A stretch of 64,000 nucleotides of DNA from Cupriavidus pauculus (lineage in GTDB: Bacteria; Pseudomonadota; Gammaproteobacteria; Burkholderiales; Burkholderiaceae), in contig NZ_BPUO01000015.1 in assembly GCF_022179805.1 (NCBI RefSeq), positions 83,100-147,099 on the forward strand, in the 5' to 3' direction. The position numbers and the translations under genes are program-made. Below, piece after piece: positions 33,437-42,377 of this stretch (position 1 is the stretch's first letter; every line of letters begins with the position of its first letter). The notes below the pieces were generated by a model. It was not told the origin of the DNA and searched no databases. It saw nothing but the letters and a program-made list of their open reading frames with translations.

Positions 33437-35886
33437 AGGTCAAACATCGTCCGATCCAGGAGATCGCACCGTGGCTGACCTCGGTCACGCCGGAACTCAT
33501 TCTCAACAAGGACGGATCGCTTCTCGCGAGCTACCGGTTTGCCGGCATTGATGCGGATAGTCCGCACGCGGGCGACATCGCCGCGGCGCGCGCGCAGCTT
33601 GATCTCGCCTCTCGTTCCTTTGACCATCGCATGACGGCCTGGTGGCGCCTGAGCCACCGCCGGGCGACCGGTTATGTGGACGGTAGCTTCTCTTGCAAGA
33701 CTGATGCACGTCTGGACGCGTTGCATCGCGCCGTGATGACAGGCGGCAAGTACTTCCAGAACACGCACACCTTGTTTCTGGCGCTCACGCCGGAAACTGG
33801 GCTTGGCAGCGTATTCGACAAGGTGCGATATCACATGACGGCTGGCGGCCAATCCCCCGCCCGCGCCCTGGTCGAGGCAGCAAAGGACACACTCTTTGCC
33901 CGTCAGGCGTTTGCCTTTGACCTCGAACGCGTACGCGCCGAGGCCAGGCGCTTGGAGTCCATGCTCGACGCCTTCGCGGGCGGCCTGCCCGCTTTGCGCC
34001 TGCAGAGGCTTGCACTGCAAGACAGCTATGCCGCCTTGCACCAATGCGCCAATCCCGGTGTTGTGCCCCGTCGGATTCGACCGCCCGTGACGCTGCTCGA
34101 CACCCATCTCACGGAGGCCGACGTCACCGTGGGCAGCGAGCAGTTGATCTTTGAGTCAGCGCACGGCAAACGCCACGCCGCGATCGTGGCGGTCAAGGAG
34201 TGGATGAACTTCCAGGATGCTGCGCTCGATCGTCTGCTGCAGCTGGATGCCGAGTTGGACATCTGCATCCTGTTCCGGCACCTCGACACTGCACGAGCCG
34301 CCGCCTATATCGAAAAGGTCCGGCGGTTTTACAAGATGGCGTCGCTCGATCTGCGCGCCGTCCTCGCCCAATACATGTCGAATGAAGCGGCGCAGAACGA
34401 TGAAGGGCGGGAAGCGCTGGCCAGGGAAGCCAGTCAGGCCCTCTCACGTTTGACGGCAGAAGGCGTGCAGTATGGCTTCGCCAATATATCCGTAGTGGTC
34501 TACGGTGAATCGCATTCGGCCTGCGAAGAGGCGGTGAGTGAGGTGATCGGTACGCTGACCAACGCCGGGTTCGGCGCGATCCGCGAGCGGGCCAACCTGA
34601 TGCCGGCCTGGAACAGCACCTTGCCCGGCCGGTGGGACGCCCAACGCCGACTGCAGTTCGTGGAAACCCCTGCCGTCTCGGACCTGGCGCCCTTGTGCTC
34701 CGTGTCGCCGGGTCCAATGCGCAATCGCTGGCTTTCGGACAAGGCGGGCCGGCCCATTGCGCCACTCACTTGTCTGCCGACCCGGCACCGGACGGCGCAA
34801 CGCGTCGATCTGCACCAGGCCGGCGGCAACGCGCATTTGCTCGTCATCGGGCCCATCGGCGCCGGCAAATCAGTGTTTCTCAATTTCCTCGTCTCGCAGG
34901 CGGGGCGACACGATGCCCGTCGCATCCGGTTTGACAAGGACCGCAGCACGCGCATTCCGACATTGCTCTCGGGCGGGACCTTTGTCGACATTACGGGGCG
35001 CTTCCAGGGCGCCACCCCGATTAACCCACTCTCTTTACTTGCCGACGCCGCGCACTTTGCCTATTTGACCGAGTGGATCGGGCTTGCGCTGGAAGATGAG
35101 CACTTCTCCCTGTCATCGCAGCAACGGCAGGAAGCCTATGAAGCCGTCCGAATTCTTGCGGGTTACGACGCCGAGCATTGGACACTGACCAAGTTGTCGA
35201 CGCTGCTTCACGAACACCTGCGCGAACGGTTGCAGATCTGGCTGCGCGGCGGTCAGTACGGGCACTTCTTCGACCATGCCGTGGACGCCTTTGCGGTGAG
35301 CGAGAACATGTGCATCGAGATGGGCCACCTGCTTGAGACGTTCCCCAGGGCGGCGGCGCTTTTCACCGACTACGCGTTCTACCGGATCAGCCAGTCCATG
35401 GATGGAGTGCGATACACCCTGATCGAAGTCGAGGAGGCGGGCTTCTTCTTCCAGCAGCCGCACTTCTACAAGCGACTCGAATCGTGGATCACCACTATCC
35501 GCAAACGCAATGGGGCGATCTGGATGGCCACGCAGTCGTTACGCCAGTTGGAACGCCTGTCGGGATTCGAGATCCTGAAGGACAACATCGGCAACATCAT
35601 TTACCTACCCAACAGCCAGGCAGCCAGCAGCAAGGACCTGTACCGGGACACATTTGGGCTGACGGACACGCAGATCCAGATGATCAGCGAAGCCGTTCCC
35701 AATCGCGACTACTTGTGGGTGTCCAATGCCCAGACTCGCATGCTGCAAGTCACGTTTGGCGACGAGATGCTGGCGATGCTGCGATCAGACGGCGCCGCAC
35801 AGCGTGTCTTTGATGCCCATTTCGCCTCGGGCCATCCCGATTGGCAAGACAACTACGTGCGCGACATGCTCGCGCGCGCCAACTGA
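33430..35886 (+). CDS. virB4: VirB4-like T4SS ATPase
   Basis: Encodes 818 residues, overlapping virB3 by seven bases. The N-terminal half is the VirB4/TrbE-specific region (VKHRPIQEIAPWLTSVTPEL). Walker A GPIGAGKSVFLNF lies at about residue 473-485. The C-terminal part has YTLIEVEEAGFFFQQP (Walker B region), WMATQSLRQL and an NIIYLPNSQAA segment typical of VirB4. It is the largest motor ATPase of the channel and associates with VirB3 and VirB10/B8. Confidence 0.95.
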   Translation: MLKVKHRPIQEIAPWLTSVTPELILNKDGSLLASYRFAGIDADSPHAGDIAAARAQLDLASRSFDHRMTAWWRLSHRRATGYVDGSFSCKTDARLDALHRAVMTGGKYFQNTHTLFLALTPETGLGSVFDKVRYHMTAGGQSPARALVEAAKDTLFARQAFAFDLERVRAEARRLESMLDAFAGGLPALRLQRLALQDSYAALHQCANPGVVPRRIRPPVTLLDTHLTEADVTVGSEQLIFESAHGKRHAAIVAVKEWMNFQDAALDRLLQLDAELDICILFRHLDTARAAAYIEKVRRFYKMASLDLRAVLAQYMSNEAAQNDEGREALAREASQALSRLTAEGVQYGFANISVVVYGESHSACEEAVSEVIGTLTNAGFGAIRERANLMPAWNSTLPGRWDAQRRLQFVETPAVSDLAPLCSVSPGPMRNRWLSDKAGRPIAPLTCLPTRHRTAQRVDLHQAGGNAHLLVIGPIGAGKSVFLNFLVSQAGRHDARRIRFDKDRSTRIPTLLSGGTFVDITGRFQGATPINPLSLLADAAHFAYLTEWIGLALEDEHFSLSSQQRQEAYEAVRILAGYDAEHWTLTKLSTLLHEHLRERLQIWLRGGQYGHFFDHAVDAFAVSENMCIEMGHLLETFPRAAALFTDYAFYRISQSMDGVRYTLIEVEEAGFFFQQPHFYKRLESWITTIRKRNGAIWMATQSLRQLERLSGFEILKDNIGNIIYLPNSQAASSKDLYRDTFGLTDTQIQMISEAVPNRDYLWVSNAQTRMLQVTFGDEMLAMLRSDGAAQRVFDAHFASGHPDWQDNYVRDMLARAN

Positions 35887-35896
35887 GCTCCACATC

Positions 35897-36667
35897 ATGA
35901 AGCGAACGCTGCTCTGCCTTATCAGCGCTGCCACCTGGTGCACGGCCTCGTACACGCCCAACGCACATGCGGCGCTTGCCGTCACTGACTGGGTTAGTCT
36001 CGTGCAAACCACGACGACGGCCCTGCAGTCGCTGAAGGCAGAAGTCTACGAGAACACGAACATCGTCTACCAGTACAAGATGATGGCGGATCAGTTGCTG
36101 CAGTCGACAGGACTGGACGTCGAAGCCATCACCGAGCAACTGAATGCGGTGCGCGATGAGGTGCGCCAGTACGAAGCCTACGGCGAGTCATTGCGAGACC
36201 TCTATGGCGCGGTGTCTGATAGTAGCGACTATCTGAACCGCGTGCAGAGCATGGCAGTCGCCATGGGCAAGGACACACAGCAGTGGTTCGCGGACCAGCG
36301 ATCACTCTTGCAGAACGGCGACAAGAGCGCGAAGAACATCTTCCGGCTCGCCACCCAGATCCAGTCAAACACCGAAGCCCTTTCTCAGCGCAGGCAGAAA
36401 ATCCAGTCGCAATTGAAGCTCACGCCGACTGCGCTCTCTGCGGCGCAGACGACCAACCAGATGCTGGAGGTCCTGGCTAGCCAAAATGCCGACATGCTGC
36501 AGTTGATGAGCGCGAAGGCGCGCTCGGATTCCGACCGGGACGGCCAGGACGTCGCGCGTGAAGCCGAACGGGCCAAGAGCGAGGAGGCCATTCGGAAGGC
36601 GCAGGACGATGAATTGCGGCTCCTGCGCTCGCGTGTGCTTTCGCAACCGCTCCGACAATCGCACTGA
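35897..36667 (+). CDS. virB5: VirB5/TrbJ-like minor pilus protein
   Basis: Encodes 256 residues with a signal peptide (LLCLISAATWCTASYTPNA, then HAAL). The mature protein is almost all helical with coiled-coil character (LDVEAITEQLNAVRDEVRQ, TALSAAQTTNQMLEVLASQ), as in VirB5/TrbJ, found at the pilus tip. The C-terminus is charged. It lies 10 bases after virB4. Confidence 0.86.
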   Translation: MKRTLLCLISAATWCTASYTPNAHAALAVTDWVSLVQTTTTALQSLKAEVYENTNIVYQYKMMADQLLQSTGLDVEAITEQLNAVRDEVRQYEAYGESLRDLYGAVSDSSDYLNRVQSMAVAMGKDTQQWFADQRSLLQNGDKSAKNIFRLATQIQSNTEALSQRRQKIQSQLKLTPTALSAAQTTNQMLEVLASQNADMLQLMSAKARSDSDRDGQDVAREAERAKSEEAIRKAQDDELRLLRSRVLSQPLRQSH

Positions 36668-36684
36668 GAGCGCGCTTTTCATCC

Positions 36685-37902
36685 ATGCAACCCATGCACG
36701 TGCGCCGTCTGCTTTCCCTACTCGCCAAGCCGGTCATCCTGGCTGCGGTGCTTGCTTCAGCAACCGGCTTGTACGCACATTCGCTCATCAGGGGACCCGA
36801 CCCTGTCACCCCCGGCTCTGCCACGTCAAGCCCTGCCACGTCCAGCCCCGCCACGCCCAACCCTGCCACGGTGAGCGAGCCTCGGGAGACAATTCGCGCG
36901 GCAGACGCGGCCAGCGCCAATGCAGATGCGACGAAGGTAGCCGCCGTGTTCTCGCACGCTGACGCACGCTCCGAAGCATCCGCCCAATCCTCTGAGACAG
37001 CGCCCGTCACTCACGAAGAGTCGCTGCACAGCTTCATCAATCAGTTCAGCTCCTTTACGGGCGGCATCATCGACGCAGCGACGACGCTCAGCAAGTCCGT
37101 GCGCGGTGAGGCAGACAAGATCGCTTTTGCCTTGGGGATCATTACGCTGACGCTTGCCGGCCTTCGGTTTGCGTCGACACAAGAGGCCGTTGCCGCATGG
37201 ACGGATCTTCTGGAGACCATTCTGGTGCTCGGCATCGTCGCATCCCTCTATACGGGCTACGACACTTTCGCGCCTGCGCTCTTCGGGTGGTTTCGCGACC
37301 TCGCGAAAGCGATTGCCGGTGGCAGCACCGACAACCCGGCGCTCGTGCTCGCAACGGTGGGCGCGAAGTTTCTGGACACCTACATCGCCATCGTCAAGGC
37401 CGCGGCATGGCACGAGAGGATGTCGATCGCTCTGGGTGCGGCCACGCTTCTATTCCTGGCTTTCCTGTGCTGCGCGGCAGCCGCAATCGTTTATTCATTC
37501 TTTGTCATGGTCGGCCTGATACAAGCTGCAGTAGGCATCGTTATCGGCCCCATCGCCGTGGCGCTCGCCTTCTCCGAGTACACGCGACGGTATTTCTTCA
37601 CGTGGCTCGATTTCATGGTCGGTGCATCGATGTATGTGGTCGTCGCCACGACCATGGCGCGGTTGGTGTCCGCCACTTACACCTCGCTGATCCCCGCGCT
37701 GAGCACGCTGGGCGGGTGGACATCGGCCGGTGGACTCTACGCGATCACCGTGGCCATCTTCATGCTTCTCGTGTCCTTCGAGATCCCGAAAATTGCCGGG
37801 GCGGTACTTGGCACGCGCGCCGGCGCAACAGGCGGGGGCGCCATTCGACTGGCCACGCAGGCAATGCGCACCCCGGGCAGTAACAAAGCAAATTCAAAGT
37901 AA
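36685..37902 (+). CDS. virB6: VirB6/TrbL-like polytopic T4SS protein
   Basis: Encodes 405 residues. A signal-like N-terminal helix is followed by a Pro/Ala/Thr-rich region with SPAT-type repeats (about 37-55). The second half has at least five hydrophobic segments (FALGIITLTLAGLRFA, ILVLGIVASLYTGY, AATLLFLAFLCCAAAAIVYS, IQAAVGIVIGPIAVALAF, and a late LYAITVAIFMLLVSF). This matches VirB6/TrbL, the inner-membrane channel component. The start at 36685 has a nearby alternative ATG at 36694. Confidence 0.9.
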   Translation: MQPMHVRRLLSLLAKPVILAAVLASATGLYAHSLIRGPDPVTPGSATSSPATSSPATPNPATVSEPRETIRAADAASANADATKVAAVFSHADARSEASAQSSETAPVTHEESLHSFINQFSSFTGGIIDAATTLSKSVRGEADKIAFALGIITLTLAGLRFASTQEAVAAWTDLLETILVLGIVASLYTGYDTFAPALFGWFRDLAKAIAGGSTDNPALVLATVGAKFLDTYIAIVKAAAWHERMSIALGAATLLFLAFLCCAAAAIVYSFFVMVGLIQAAVGIVIGPIAVALAFSEYTRRYFFTWLDFMVGASMYVVVATTMARLVSATYTSLIPALSTLGGWTSAGGLYAITVAIFMLLVSFEIPKIAGAVLGTRAGATGGGAIRLATQAMRTPGSNKANSK

Positions 37903-37915
37903 TGCGTGAACGCTC

Positions 37916-39391
37916 ATGACGTATCGACTCCAGATGACATCGGAATTGTTGGCCACGCATGCCAACCATATCCAACAAGTCGCCCAGTTCGCCAACGAAC
38001 CCGACTATCAGGCTTTCGCCCGGAAATGGCTAAAGGTTTTGGAAGATTGTGCCCATTGGTTTTCAAGCGTCCCACTGCAACCTGATGGACACACCGAGCC
38101 AGGCGGAGCATTCCGGGCGACGATAGAGACCGTCCACACTGCGTCGCGGCTCGCGAGCGCCTACAAGTTTGCGGCGGATCTTCCGTCCGAGCGGCGGCGG
38201 CGGCTGGAGCCGCAGTACCACTATGCCCTGTTCCTCGCGGCCTGCTGCACGTGGCTCGACGAGCCGTGGCGGCACTTCATCTTCCGCTTCTATGGCAGCG
38301 ATGCGCCTTGGTCGCCAATGGTGCACGCAGGCGTTGGAGAATGGCTCGGTGATACCACCTTCACGGTGGAGCGTCGCGCAAGTCCAGTGCCTACTGATCG
38401 CTTGCGGGCAGGACTTCTGGCGCGCGACATTTTGACGCCCGCCCGTATGCGAACCCTTGATGAAGAGGTAGCGGCTGCGCTGCTCGGATGCCTGGATCCG
38501 ACGCCCGTCCCCACGGGTAAGGCGACCTTGTTGCAGAAGATCATTCGCAAGGCCATGGACATGGTCACGCAACGCGAAGCGATGGCGACCCGCGCAGTGT
38601 TCCAGCCCGGCACCTTGGCGGTTTCCGGCGTGTCAGTGGCATGTGCAAGGCTAGAAGTGGCCCAAGGCGTTACGGCAAACGACGCAGTTGACGCAGCCGA
38701 CGCAGCCGACGCAGATACCGCCAAATCCGTGCAGGGCAGCGCGTCGCCAGCGACGAGCGCTCTTCCTGCGTGCACGCAACCTCAGGGCGTGCGTACCAAC
38801 GACCCCCAAGGCAGTAAAAAGGGAAGCCATGAAGCGCCGCGTGGAACCGTCCCAGACGGGAGCGCGCCGATCGAGACACCGCTGGCGTTGCCAAAGGCGT
38901 CGGCCCGCAAGCGACCTGCGGCACCGGCGGAACCCGCCGCACCCAAGGCGCCGATGGCACAGGATGGCGGCCCGGCGGATGGGAGCGCAACGCCTGGGGA
39001 AGGTTCACTTGCCGATCGGGTTCGCATGCTATTGCCGAACGCCGACGCCGCACAGGAGTTCCTCGTCGCGTTGCTGGAGGACGTAGCCGCAGGGAAAGCG
39101 AAATACAGTTTGAGTGGCAATCACCTCACGCTAAGCAAACGCACGATGGGCGGTTATGGGCTTTCATCGGAGGCGGTCATCGGCACCCTACGCGAAGCCG
39201 AACTTGTGCACGACGTTGTGGGACAGGACGTCGTCCTCGATGCGCGCATCGCGTCGTTGCTGAATCTGCCTCAGGCATCGGCAACCTCACCGGCTTCGGC
39301 CACGGCGCCGAGTCGCCCTGTCGGGTCCGCGTCCCGTGACCCGCTTGATGCGCCAGATTCGCTTGATTCGATGGATGACGCGGCGTCATGA
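37916..39391 (+). CDS. TraI_2/MobH-like relaxase-family protein with degenerate HD motifs
   Basis: Encodes 491 residues. Residues about 50-130 follow the TraI_2 (MobH) pattern: PDGHTEPGGAFRATIETV where canonical members have HH..(A/E)PGGL..HSLE, then EPQYHYALFLAACCTWLDEP where they have FLA.LLHD.GKP. The metal-binding HD pair and the second His are therefore not conserved. The middle (250-360) is a disordered Ala/Pro linker. The C-terminal 100 residues (FLVALLEDVAAGKAKYSLSG and TLSKRTMGGYGLS) match the TraI_2 winged-helix tail. It overlaps traD by four bases, as traI-traD do in SXT. Whether it still nicks oriT is doubtful. Confidence 0.65.
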   Translation: MTYRLQMTSELLATHANHIQQVAQFANEPDYQAFARKWLKVLEDCAHWFSSVPLQPDGHTEPGGAFRATIETVHTASRLASAYKFAADLPSERRRRLEPQYHYALFLAACCTWLDEPWRHFIFRFYGSDAPWSPMVHAGVGEWLGDTTFTVERRASPVPTDRLRAGLLARDILTPARMRTLDEEVAAALLGCLDPTPVPTGKATLLQKIIRKAMDMVTQREAMATRAVFQPGTLAVSGVSVACARLEVAQGVTANDAVDAADAADADTAKSVQGSASPATSALPACTQPQGVRTNDPQGSKKGSHEAPRGTVPDGSAPIETPLALPKASARKRPAAPAEPAAPKAPMAQDGGPADGSATPGEGSLADRVRMLLPNADAAQEFLVALLEDVAAGKAKYSLSGNHLTLSKRTMGGYGLSSEAVIGTLREAELVHDVVGQDVVLDARIASLLNLPQASATSPASATAPSRPVGSASRDPLDAPDSLDSMDDAAS

Positions 39392-41277
39392 CGCACTTCC
39401 GACCAAATTTCGAATGGCGCGCGGCATTCGGCTGGTTGGTCGCAACCGGTCTGATCGTGGCGGGAAACGTACCAGGCAAGGGGTATGTCGTCCTTGGCTG
39501 CGCAGTTTGCGCGTCCGTTCGGACTGTCCAAGCCTGGCGAACGATGCGCTTGCGCCTGGGGCTAGGGTCCAAATGGCTCAGCATCATGCCAATTGCCGAG
39601 TTTCTCGATGCGAGCGAGCGCATGCGCTCGCGCAATCGTGACGAGGATGCCATGTTCCTCGGGATGGGCTACGCCTGGACGCAACATCATTGCCAGTTCG
39701 CGCACGACATGCTGCGACTACCCGCCCCTGAGCTGTCGAGGCTGCCTCGGTGGATGCCACGGGCTGTCGCCCGACGCATCGAACAGAGTTTCGCACCGCG
39801 GGGAAGCGTTCGCGACCGCACGCCGCAAGGCCAGGCATGGATCCACGGTATGGAGCCACGCAAGACTGCCGTACCTTTGCACTACAAGGCGTTGAGCGGG
39901 CACACCGCAGTATGTGGCACGACAGGTTCGGGCAAGACGCGGACGTTCGAGGTGATCTCAACCCAGGTCATTCACGATCCAGAGCAGGTACTGATTATTA
40001 TTGACCCCAAGAATGACGGCGATTGGGTGGCACGCGTGCGCCGCGAGTGCGCAAGGGCCGGCCGCAAGTTTCTGTACTGGAAGCAGGCCGCTCCCTCGGA
40101 GTCCATTCGTCTGAACCCTCTGGAGAACTGGTCCCAGCCATCGGAGATCCCAACGCGCATTGCCCAGCTCCTGGAGCCAGGGCCTTTTCGTCAGTTCGCG
40201 TTCCTCTTTATCGACCGGGCGGTCAAGGGTGAGCTCTACGTGGGTGACAAGCCCAACCTGCGCTCGATCCTGCGATACGTGCAAGGCGGCGTGGCGCCGC
40301 TTCTCGAGCGAGCCTTGCTCAAATTCTTCCGGGCATCGGGCCAGCAAGACTGGGATGGAGAACTGGGTGCCTATCTGCGCAAGGCTGCCAGCGCGTCTCG
40401 CGCCGGATCTCGGGGCGGATCCAAGCGCGCATCTGAAGGTACGCCACGGGTGGACGCCATGGTGGCGTTCTATCGCGACCGATTTGCGAGGACGCAGCCC
40501 CACGAGGCGATCGAGGGGCTGATCTCCACCTATGAGCATGACGCCGATCATTACGCACGCATCATAGCGGCCGCCTTGCCGCTGCTCCAGATGCTCGCAA
40601 CCGGCGAAACTGGACTCATGCTTGCGCCCAAGCCTGATGACCTCGAGGACGACCGGGAAATCTGGGACATTGGCCGCGTCATCCAACAGAAGGCCGTGCT
40701 CTATGTCGGCGCCGATTCGCTTGGCAACTCGCTGGTCGCGCAGGCTGCGATGTCGATGCTGCTGGCGGACCTTGCCGCGTGCGCAGGAGCCATCTACAAC
40801 GACGCCGCTGCCACGCCTGGCATCGTGGTCTTTGTGGATGAAGCGGCCGAGGCGGTGAATGAGCAGATGCTGCAGATTCTGAACAAGGGACGCGGCGCTG
40901 GGTTCAAGGTCTTCATTGCCTATCAGACCCGGTCGGACTTCACTGCGAAGCTCGGTAACGTGGCTCGCATGCAGCAGGTGCTGGGGAATTTGAACAATCA
41001 GATTGTCCTGCGACTGGAGGACACGGATACCGCGCAATGGTTCGCCGAGAAGACGGGCGCGACCGCCATCCGCACGGTGCAGGTGTCGCGCTCCTCGAGC
41101 GCGGGTTCGGAGTCTCACATCGGTGAGTTCAGCGGCAGCGTCGCCCGGTCGGCCAAGCTGGAAAAGGCACCGCTCGTGCCGGCCGAACTCGTGATGCAGC
41201 TCCCCAACCTGCAGTACTTCCTTCGGGTATCGGGCGGCGCCATCTATCAGGGGCGGATCCCGATTATCGACGGCTAG
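39388..41277 (+). CDS. traD: TraD coupling protein, SXT/TOL type (T4CP)
   Basis: Encodes 629 residues; the ATG overlaps the previous stop. One hydrophobic N-terminal segment (FGWLVATGLIVAGNV) anchors it. Residues about 150-629 form the VirD4/TraG ATPase: TAVCGTTGSGKTRTFEV (Walker A), VLIIIDPKNDGDW, GIVVFVDEAAEAVNEQML (Walker B), ARMQQVLGNLNNQIVLRL. The sequence fits TraD of SXT/TOL-family elements rather than VirD4 of Ti. It couples the DNA-relaxase complex to the channel and pumps DNA. The gene order relaxase-TraD matches those elements. Confidence 0.94.
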   Translation: MTHFRPNFEWRAAFGWLVATGLIVAGNVPGKGYVVLGCAVCASVRTVQAWRTMRLRLGLGSKWLSIMPIAEFLDASERMRSRNRDEDAMFLGMGYAWTQHHCQFAHDMLRLPAPELSRLPRWMPRAVARRIEQSFAPRGSVRDRTPQGQAWIHGMEPRKTAVPLHYKALSGHTAVCGTTGSGKTRTFEVISTQVIHDPEQVLIIIDPKNDGDWVARVRRECARAGRKFLYWKQAAPSESIRLNPLENWSQPSEIPTRIAQLLEPGPFRQFAFLFIDRAVKGELYVGDKPNLRSILRYVQGGVAPLLERALLKFFRASGQQDWDGELGAYLRKAASASRAGSRGGSKRASEGTPRVDAMVAFYRDRFARTQPHEAIEGLISTYEHDADHYARIIAAALPLLQMLATGETGLMLAPKPDDLEDDREIWDIGRVIQQKAVLYVGADSLGNSLVAQAAMSMLLADLAACAGAIYNDAAATPGIVVFVDEAAEAVNEQMLQILNKGRGAGFKVFIAYQTRSDFTAKLGNVARMQQVLGNLNNQIVLRLEDTDTAQWFAEKTGATAIRTVQVSRSSSAGSESHIGEFSGSVARSAKLEKAPLVPAELVMQLPNLQYFLRVSGGAIYQGRIPIIDG

Positions 41278-41343
41278 GTGTCGCTGACCCATCGGTTGAA
41301 GCTGCTCGCGAGGGCGAACCTAAGGACAGAGTGAACTGACGAG

Positions 41344-41643
41344 ATGACCTTGTACTTTCCCGCGCTGCTCGAAGCGGCTCGCATGGCGCCGGCTACGCTT
41401 CGCTGCGTGCCAATGTGGCTGGCATGCCTGCTGTTCCGGACCGATCGCGGTCTGGCACGACGTATGGACAACTGGCTCGCATTGTCGCCAGCTGTCGGGC
41501 CCTTGCCTGCTGATTTCTGTGAGGGTCGTGCAGCGCCTTGCTTCGCCCTCATGATGATCGCCGCGCGAAAGCCTCTGCTTTTCTGGGCTGCCATGGCGGC
41601 GGCGTCATCGCTGCCCGTCTTTATCGCATTGCGCTGGAGTTGA
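41344..41643 (+). CDS. Hypothetical membrane-associated protein, 99 residues
   Basis: Starts at an ATG 66 bp after traD. An N-terminal amphipathic part (EAARMAPATLRCVPMWLACLLF) precedes a final hydrophobic helix (FWAAMAAASSLPVFIAL). No family is recognised. It overlaps the region preceding the DUF4400-like gene, and small membrane proteins of this sort commonly lie between traD and DUF4400 genes in related elements. Confidence 0.6.
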   Translation: MTLYFPALLEAARMAPATLRCVPMWLACLLFRTDRGLARRMDNWLALSPAVGPLPADFCEGRAAPCFALMMIAARKPLLFWAAMAAASSLPVFIALRWS

Positions 41644-41648
41644 CGGCC

Positions 41649-42287
41649 GTGGCAACAAGCCGCTTCTTCCTTCACGCACGCGTGTGGGTGCTCATCGCGC
41701 CGATTGTGCTCGCCATTGTCGTGCCAACCGTCTCCGATCCGGCTGCGCTCGAGATCTCCGATCTGGAGCGGCAATCGGTGGTCGCGATGCTCGGCGTGGC
41801 CGGCGAAGCGCAAGCGGCAGCGATGACGGACACCCGCTTCGCGCAATGGCTGATCGACCCCGGGCTGGTCGCGGCGTCGTATGCGGGTTCCGCCCAAGAG
41901 CACGGTCCGCCTGTCCGGCACGACATTGGCGACGCCGGGGCATCAGCCTTCGGTCGAAGTTGGGTGGATCGGGCATGGCTGATGACTTACCGCGCGATCT
42001 ATCGCTTGTCTGTCGCGCAGTCCTGGTTCCTAGGTGGCGTGGCGGCTGGTTTGGCGCTCGCCAATGACGGCGCTGTCACCCGACGCATTCGGCTGGCGAC
42101 CATGGGGCCAGCCGGGCGGCCCGTGGCATTTCACCTGGCAGCCCATGGGCTGCTGCTCTGTCTTGGGCTTGGGGTGTGCGCCCTGCTCTATTCCGTTCCT
42201 GTGCTGGCACACGGCTGGGTGTTGTTGGCGTGTGCGGTTGGCGCGCTTTGCTGGCACCTGGGCGCTTCGTACGGTGCGGGCGAATGA
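41649..42287 (+). CDS. DUF4400-like integral membrane protein of conjugative elements
   Basis: Encodes about 212 residues from a GTG at 41649; a TTG at 41639 is possible, and the frame is open further upstream. An N-terminal hydrophobic segment (FFLHARVWVLIAPIVLAIVV), a periplasmic-looking region (ERQSVVAMLGVAGEAQAAAMTDTRFAQWL), and three further hydrophobic segments (FLGGVAAGLALAN, FHLAAHGLLLCLGLGVCALL, WVLLACAVGALCWHL). This matches the DUF4400 family, found beside traD in integrative and conjugative elements. The exact role in transfer is unknown. Confidence 0.7.
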   Translation: MATSRFFLHARVWVLIAPIVLAIVVPTVSDPAALEISDLERQSVVAMLGVAGEAQAAAMTDTRFAQWLIDPGLVAASYAGSAQEHGPPVRHDIGDAGASAFGRSWVDRAWLMTYRAIYRLSVAQSWFLGGVAAGLALANDGAVTRRIRLATMGPAGRPVAFHLAAHGLLLCLGLGVCALLYSVPVLAHGWVLLACAVGALCWHLGASYGAGE

Positions 42288-42308
42288 GCGCCGCTGCGCC
42301 CTGCCGTC

Positions 42309-42363
42309 GGACTCTTTTGACTCGCTTTGAGTCATTTCACTCGTTTGACTCACGTACTTTGAC
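42309..42363. repeat. Phased TGACTC repeats with a 17-bp dyad upstream of the next gene
   Basis: ACTC or its complement appears at 42311, 42320, 42330 (inverted), 42339 and 42348, spaced 9-10 bp. TGACTC-GCTTT-GAGTCA (42318-42334) is a perfect dyad and TGACTC recurs at 42346-42351. The array occupies the gap before the TTG-started gene at 42378 and looks like an operator cluster or short tandem repeat. Confidence 0.6.
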
Positions 42364-42377
42364 TTTTGGAGAATGTC

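Noticed and set aside
36800..36860. SPAT-coding repeats in virB6 as a possible CRISPR-like array
   Set aside because: Units are short, imperfect and in frame inside a gene. There are no spacers of constant length.
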